NCBI RefSeq assembly: GCF_013433315.1
Contig: NZ_WXVV01000014.1
Location: 1-64,000 of the forward strand
DNA from: Pseudomonas crudilactis
GTDB lineage: Bacteria > Pseudomonadota > Gammaproteobacteria > Pseudomonadales > Pseudomonadaceae
Reading direction: 5' to 3'
DNA length: 64,000 nucleotides
The position numbers were made by a program, and so were the translations under genes. A model generated the notes under the pieces. The model made no database searches. It was not told the DNA's origin and saw only the letters and a program-made list of their open reading frames with translations. Every line of letters begins with the position of its first letter. Position 1 is the first letter of the stretch. This document shows, one piece after another, positions 61,114-64,000 of this stretch.

Positions 61114-63384
61114 TCACTTCAAATCAAACCGATCCAGATTCGTCACCTTCGTCCAGGCCGCAACAAAGTCCTTAACAAACTGCTCTTTCGCATCCGAACT
61201 GGCATACACCTCCGCCAGCGCGCGCAGTTGCGCATTGGAACCAAACACCAGATCAACCCGTGTCGCCGTCCACTTCACGCTACCGGTTTTACGGTCGCGT
61301 CCTTCAAACTCATCCGCATCCCTTGAAGTCGGCTTCCACTCCACCCCCATGTCCAACAGGTTGGTGAAGAAGTCGTTGGTCAGCGCCTCGGTTTGCGAGG
61401 TGAACACGCCATGCCGGGTTTGCCCGACGTTGGTGTTCAACACCCGCAAGCCACCCAGCAGCACAGTCATTTCCGGCGCGGTGAGGGTCAGCAGTTGTGC
61501 CTTGTCGATCAGCAGCGCCTCAGCCGAAACGCTGTATTTGCCCTTGCTGTAGTTGCGGAAACCATCGGCAATCGGTTCAAGGAAGCCGAACGAGTCGACG
61601 TCGGTTTGCTCTTGGCTGGCGTCCGTACGCCCTGGATTGAACGGCACTGAGACGGAGTGTCCGGCGTTTTTCGCTGCTTGCTCAATCCCGGCATTCCCTG
61701 CCAACACGATCAGGTCTGCCAACGAGACTTTCTTGCCGGCGGCGCCGCCATTGAACTCGCCCTGAATGCCCTCAAGGGTTTGCAGCACTTTGGCCAGTTG
61801 CTCAGGCTGGTTGGCCTGCCAGAACTTCTGCGGCGCCAGACGCAGACGGCCGCCGTTGGCGCCGCCACGCTTGTCTGAACCGCGGAACGTCGAGAGTGCC
61901 GCCCAGGCGGTGGAGACCAGTTGCGACACCGACAGGCCTGAGGCGAGTACTTTGCTTTTCAGCGCTGCGGCATCGTTGTCGTCGATCAGTGGGTGAGTGA
62001 CGGCGGGAATCGGATCCTGCCACAGCAGTTCTTCGTTCGGCAGTTCCGGGCCGAGGTAGCGCGACAGCGGGCCCATGTCACGGTGGATGAGCTTGTACCA
62101 AGCGCGAGCGAAAGCATCGGCCAACTGATCCGGGTTGGCGAGGAAGCGCCGGGAGATCTGCTCGTAGGCAGGGTCGAAACGCAGCGCCAGGTCAGAGGTG
62201 AGCATGGTTGGCGAGAGCTTCTTGTTCGGATCATGGGCGTGGGGAACGGTGCCGGCACCGGCGCCGTTTTTCGGAATCCACTGATGCGCACCTGCCGGGC
62301 TTTTGCTCAATTCCCACTCGAAGCCGAACAGGTGTTCCAGGTAGTTGTTGCTCCACTGTGTCGGTGTGGTGGTCCAGGTCACTTCGAGGCCGCTGGTGAT
62401 GGTGTCCGCCCCCTTGCCGGTACCAAAAGCGTTGCGCCAGCCCAGACCTTGCTCTTCAAGCCCGGCGGCCTCCGGTTCGGCGCCGACATTATCGGCCGGA
62501 CCGGCGCCGTGGGTTTTCCCGAAGGCGTGACCGCCGGCGATCAAGGCGACGGTTTCTTCATCGTTCATGGCCATGCGGCCAAAGGTTTCGCGGATGTCGT
62601 GGGCTGAAGCAACCGGGTCAGGATTGCCTTCCGGACCTTCGGGGTTCACGTAGATCAGGCCCATTTGCACTGCGGCAAGCGGATTTTCCAGGTTGCGTTC
62701 GCCCTGATCGGTGCGGCTCTCTTCTCTGCCATGCAAATCCGGCTCGGCGACCAACGTGCCGTCACCGGGTTCCTGCATGGCGGACTTGTCCTTGCCGTAA
62801 CGGCTGTCGCCACCGAGCCATTCGTGTTCCGAACCCCAGTAGACGTCTTCGTCCGGCTCCCACACATCAGGACGGCCCCCGGAGAAACCAAAGGTTTTGA
62901 AACCCATGGATTCCAGCGCGACGTTACCGGTGAGAACGATCAGGTCGGCCCAGGAAATATTGCGGCCATATTTCTGTTTGATCGGCCACAGCAGGCGGCG
63001 GGCCTTGTCGAGGCTGACGTTGTCTGGCCAGCTGTTCAGTGGTGCAAAGCGTTGTTGCCCGGAGCCGGCGCCACCACGGCCATCGGCGGTGCGATAAGTG
63101 CCAGCGCTGTGCCAGGCCATGCGGATGAAGAGGGGGCCGTAGTGGCCGAAGTCGGCCGGCCACCAGTCCTGAGAGTCGGTCATCAGCGCATTGAGATCTT
63201 GTTTCAGGGCTTGAAAGTCGAGGCTTTTGAAAGCTTTGGCGTAGTCGAAATCCTTGCCGAACGGATCGGACTTTGGCGAATGCTGACTGAGGATTTTCAG
63301 GTTGAGTTGATTCGGCCACCAGTCACGGTTCGTCGTACCACCACCGGCGGCGTGGTTGAACGGGCATTTCGATTCGTTTGCCAT
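61114..63384 (-). CDS. katG: Catalase-peroxidase KatG
   Basis: A 756-residue bifunctional heme catalase-peroxidase. The distal active site is MAWHSAGTYR (W91, H92), and the proximal heme histidine is in VALIAGGHAFGKTHGA. The second, duplicated peroxidase-like half (about 430-750) is complete. No signal peptide, so cytosolic. AAGGA lies 9 nt before the ATG. The region upstream (63469-63494) has half-sites with OxyR-like spacing. Confidence 0.95.
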   Translation of the reverse strand: MANESKCPFNHAAGGGTTNRDWWPNQLNLKILSQHSPKSDPFGKDFDYAKAFKSLDFQALKQDLNALMTDSQDWWPADFGHYGPLFIRMAWHSAGTYRTADGRGGAGSGQQRFAPLNSWPDNVSLDKARRLLWPIKQKYGRNISWADLIVLTGNVALESMGFKTFGFSGGRPDVWEPDEDVYWGSEHEWLGGDSRYGKDKSAMQEPGDGTLVAEPDLHGREESRTDQGERNLENPLAAVQMGLIYVNPEGPEGNPDPVASAHDIRETFGRMAMNDEETVALIAGGHAFGKTHGAGPADNVGAEPEAAGLEEQGLGWRNAFGTGKGADTITSGLEVTWTTTPTQWSNNYLEHLFGFEWELSKSPAGAHQWIPKNGAGAGTVPHAHDPNKKLSPTMLTSDLALRFDPAYEQISRRFLANPDQLADAFARAWYKLIHRDMGPLSRYLGPELPNEELLWQDPIPAVTHPLIDDNDAAALKSKVLASGLSVSQLVSTAWAALSTFRGSDKRGGANGGRLRLAPQKFWQANQPEQLAKVLQTLEGIQGEFNGGAAGKKVSLADLIVLAGNAGIEQAAKNAGHSVSVPFNPGRTDASQEQTDVDSFGFLEPIADGFRNYSKGKYSVSAEALLIDKAQLLTLTAPEMTVLLGGLRVLNTNVGQTRHGVFTSQTEALTNDFFTNLLDMGVEWKPTSRDADEFEGRDRKTGSVKWTATRVDLVFGSNAQLRALAEVYASSDAKEQFVKDFVAAWTKVTNLDRFDLK

Positions 63385-63468
63385 GTTCGGGTCCTTATCA
63401 GGTCTGCTACGGCCGGCTCGTGCCGACTTCGGACTAGTAAGGCTAGACCCGACTGGGGAAGTCAGCTA

Positions 63469-63494
63469 ATAGGCCGACTATTGGACATTGATAG
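63469..63494 (-). promoter_or_regulatory. Possible OxyR site upstream of katG
   Basis: Two ATAG half-sites start at 63469 and 63491, exactly 22 bp apart as in OxyR tetramer sites, and a CTAT lies between them at 63478. The intervening half-site is 2 bp off the consensus spacing and the fourth is missing, so this is only a candidate. Confidence 0.35.
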
Positions 63495-63535
63495 TCAGAA
63501 CCTTTTACTGCGCGCTCGCCCTTATAGAATCCTGG

Positions 63536-64000
63536 TCAGGTGGATTGAGCCGTGTCGTCCTCCGGCACGTCGTCAAGGATGTCCTCTTGCCCCGGCAACT
63601 CGGTAATCACACTGAAATCCGTCACCTCAACCGCGCCCAAGCCATAACCCAGCAAATGGAAAGAAAACGCTTTGCGTTCTTGCGGGTTGTCGAAGCTGAA
63701 GTTCATTTCCAGTGGTTGCTCGGCGGTTGCAACCATCTCCTGTGGCAAACCGATCTGCACGTCCTGTTCAAACTCCTTGGCCTTGAGCTGAATGTACGCC
63801 GCCTGCTGCGGATCGACCGAGCGCACGGTCAGGCGCACGCGAGTGTGCGAGCCTTTGGGCATTTCCAGGTACTGCGCGCCGATCAGGTTGTCGGCCCAGT
63901 CATCGTTGATCTGCGCTTGCAGCGGGATGACGTTGGTGCTGCCGAATTGATAGCGGTGATTGAGCGGTGTGCGCAGCAGCGACAGGTCCAGCGCGTTGGC
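63536..64000 (-). CDS. Unrecognised protein, cut by the window edge
   Basis: The minus-strand frame is open from the window end to the stop at 63536, giving at least 154 residues of a C-terminal part; the true start is outside. Segments such as VRLTVRSVDPQQAAYIQLKAKEFEQDVQIGLP and the acidic tail ITELPGQEDILDDVPEDDTAQST are seen. No signature of a known family was recognised. It is on the same strand as katG and upstream of it. Confidence 0.7.
   Translation of the reverse strand, partial: ANALDLSLLRTPLNHRYQFGSTNVIPLQAQINDDWADNLIGAQYLEMPKGSHTRVRLTVRSVDPQQAAYIQLKAKEFEQDVQIGLPQEMVATAEQPLEMNFSFDNPQERKAFSFHLLGYGLGAVEVTDFSVITELPGQEDILDDVPEDDTAQST

Overview
This 64-kb window is chromosomal DNA of a Pseudomonas, most likely from the P. 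fluorescens group. Three things point there: high G+C with strong third-position G/C; interspersed inverted elements built on GTGGGAGCGAGC / GCTCGCGA (REP/REPIN type) together with a second family built on CCCTCACCC / GGGAGAGGG; and a gene order from about 33.4 to 49.1 kb that, from memory, matches P. aeruginosa fabI - yejFEB - two yejA-type genes - mltD - gloB - methyltransferase - rnhA - dnaQ - ldcA. The block 53.2-60.8 kb (DUF1853, nadK, metallophosphoesterase, rhomboid, DUF1315, DUF2797, pepN) is likewise an ordinary core block. No prophage, insertion sequence, integrase, CRISPR array, rRNA or tRNA was seen.

Layout. 0-3 kb: REP-rich start with a 47-bp triplicated repeat, then a copper-type two-component operon (DUF2790 protein, response regulator, sensor kinase) preceded by a CusR-like box. 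3-6 kb: two divergent L,D-transpeptidases of different families and a DoxX protein. 6.4-9.6 kb: LysR regulator, agmatine deiminase and a polyamine-type binding protein. 10-13.6 kb: alkylation repair (AlkA-like glycosylase, bifunctional Ada) with a PEP-mutase-like enzyme, a VOC protein and a LysE exporter. 13.9-16.8 kb: heme oxygenase and bacteriophytochrome kinase, overlapping by 4 nt, behind an AlgU-like promoter. 17-20.8 kb: a second LysE exporter, an ArsR/quinone-oxidoreductase/ABM operon with two copies of one operator, an AraC regulator and a PhnB-like protein. 20.9-24.9 kb: FecI/FecR/TonB-receptor iron-uptake signalling set. 25.3-28.6 kb: methyltransferase, DUF6124 protein with a long structured leader, GFA protein and an alpha/beta hydrolase. 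28.9-33.1 kb: molybdenum hydroxylase operon (2Fe-2S subunit, Mo subunit, diheme cytochrome) followed by a GAF-GGDEF cyclase. 33.4-49.1 kb: the conserved fabI-to-ldcA block. 49.1-53.1 kb: GNAT, LysR, a small conserved protein with a hairpin leader, an FMN reductase and an ArsB-type permease. 53.2-60.8 kb: the nadK-pepN block. 61.1-64 kb: katG and a gene cut by the window edge.

The best candidate for something undescribed is not a protein. It is the roughly 260-nt leader upstream of the DUF6124 gene (26585-26842). Several nested stems can be drawn in it; its longest stem gains three G-U pairs when read as minus-strand RNA, the strand of the gene; and an eight-base loop recurs in two separate hairpins. 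A related hairpin precedes the small gene at 50694-50924. Other points worth checking are the paired operators of the ArsR operon, the AlgU-like promoter before bphOP, the CusR-like box, the 7-7-7 palindrome before ldcA, and signs of tandem duplication and arm mixing in the REP-type repeats.
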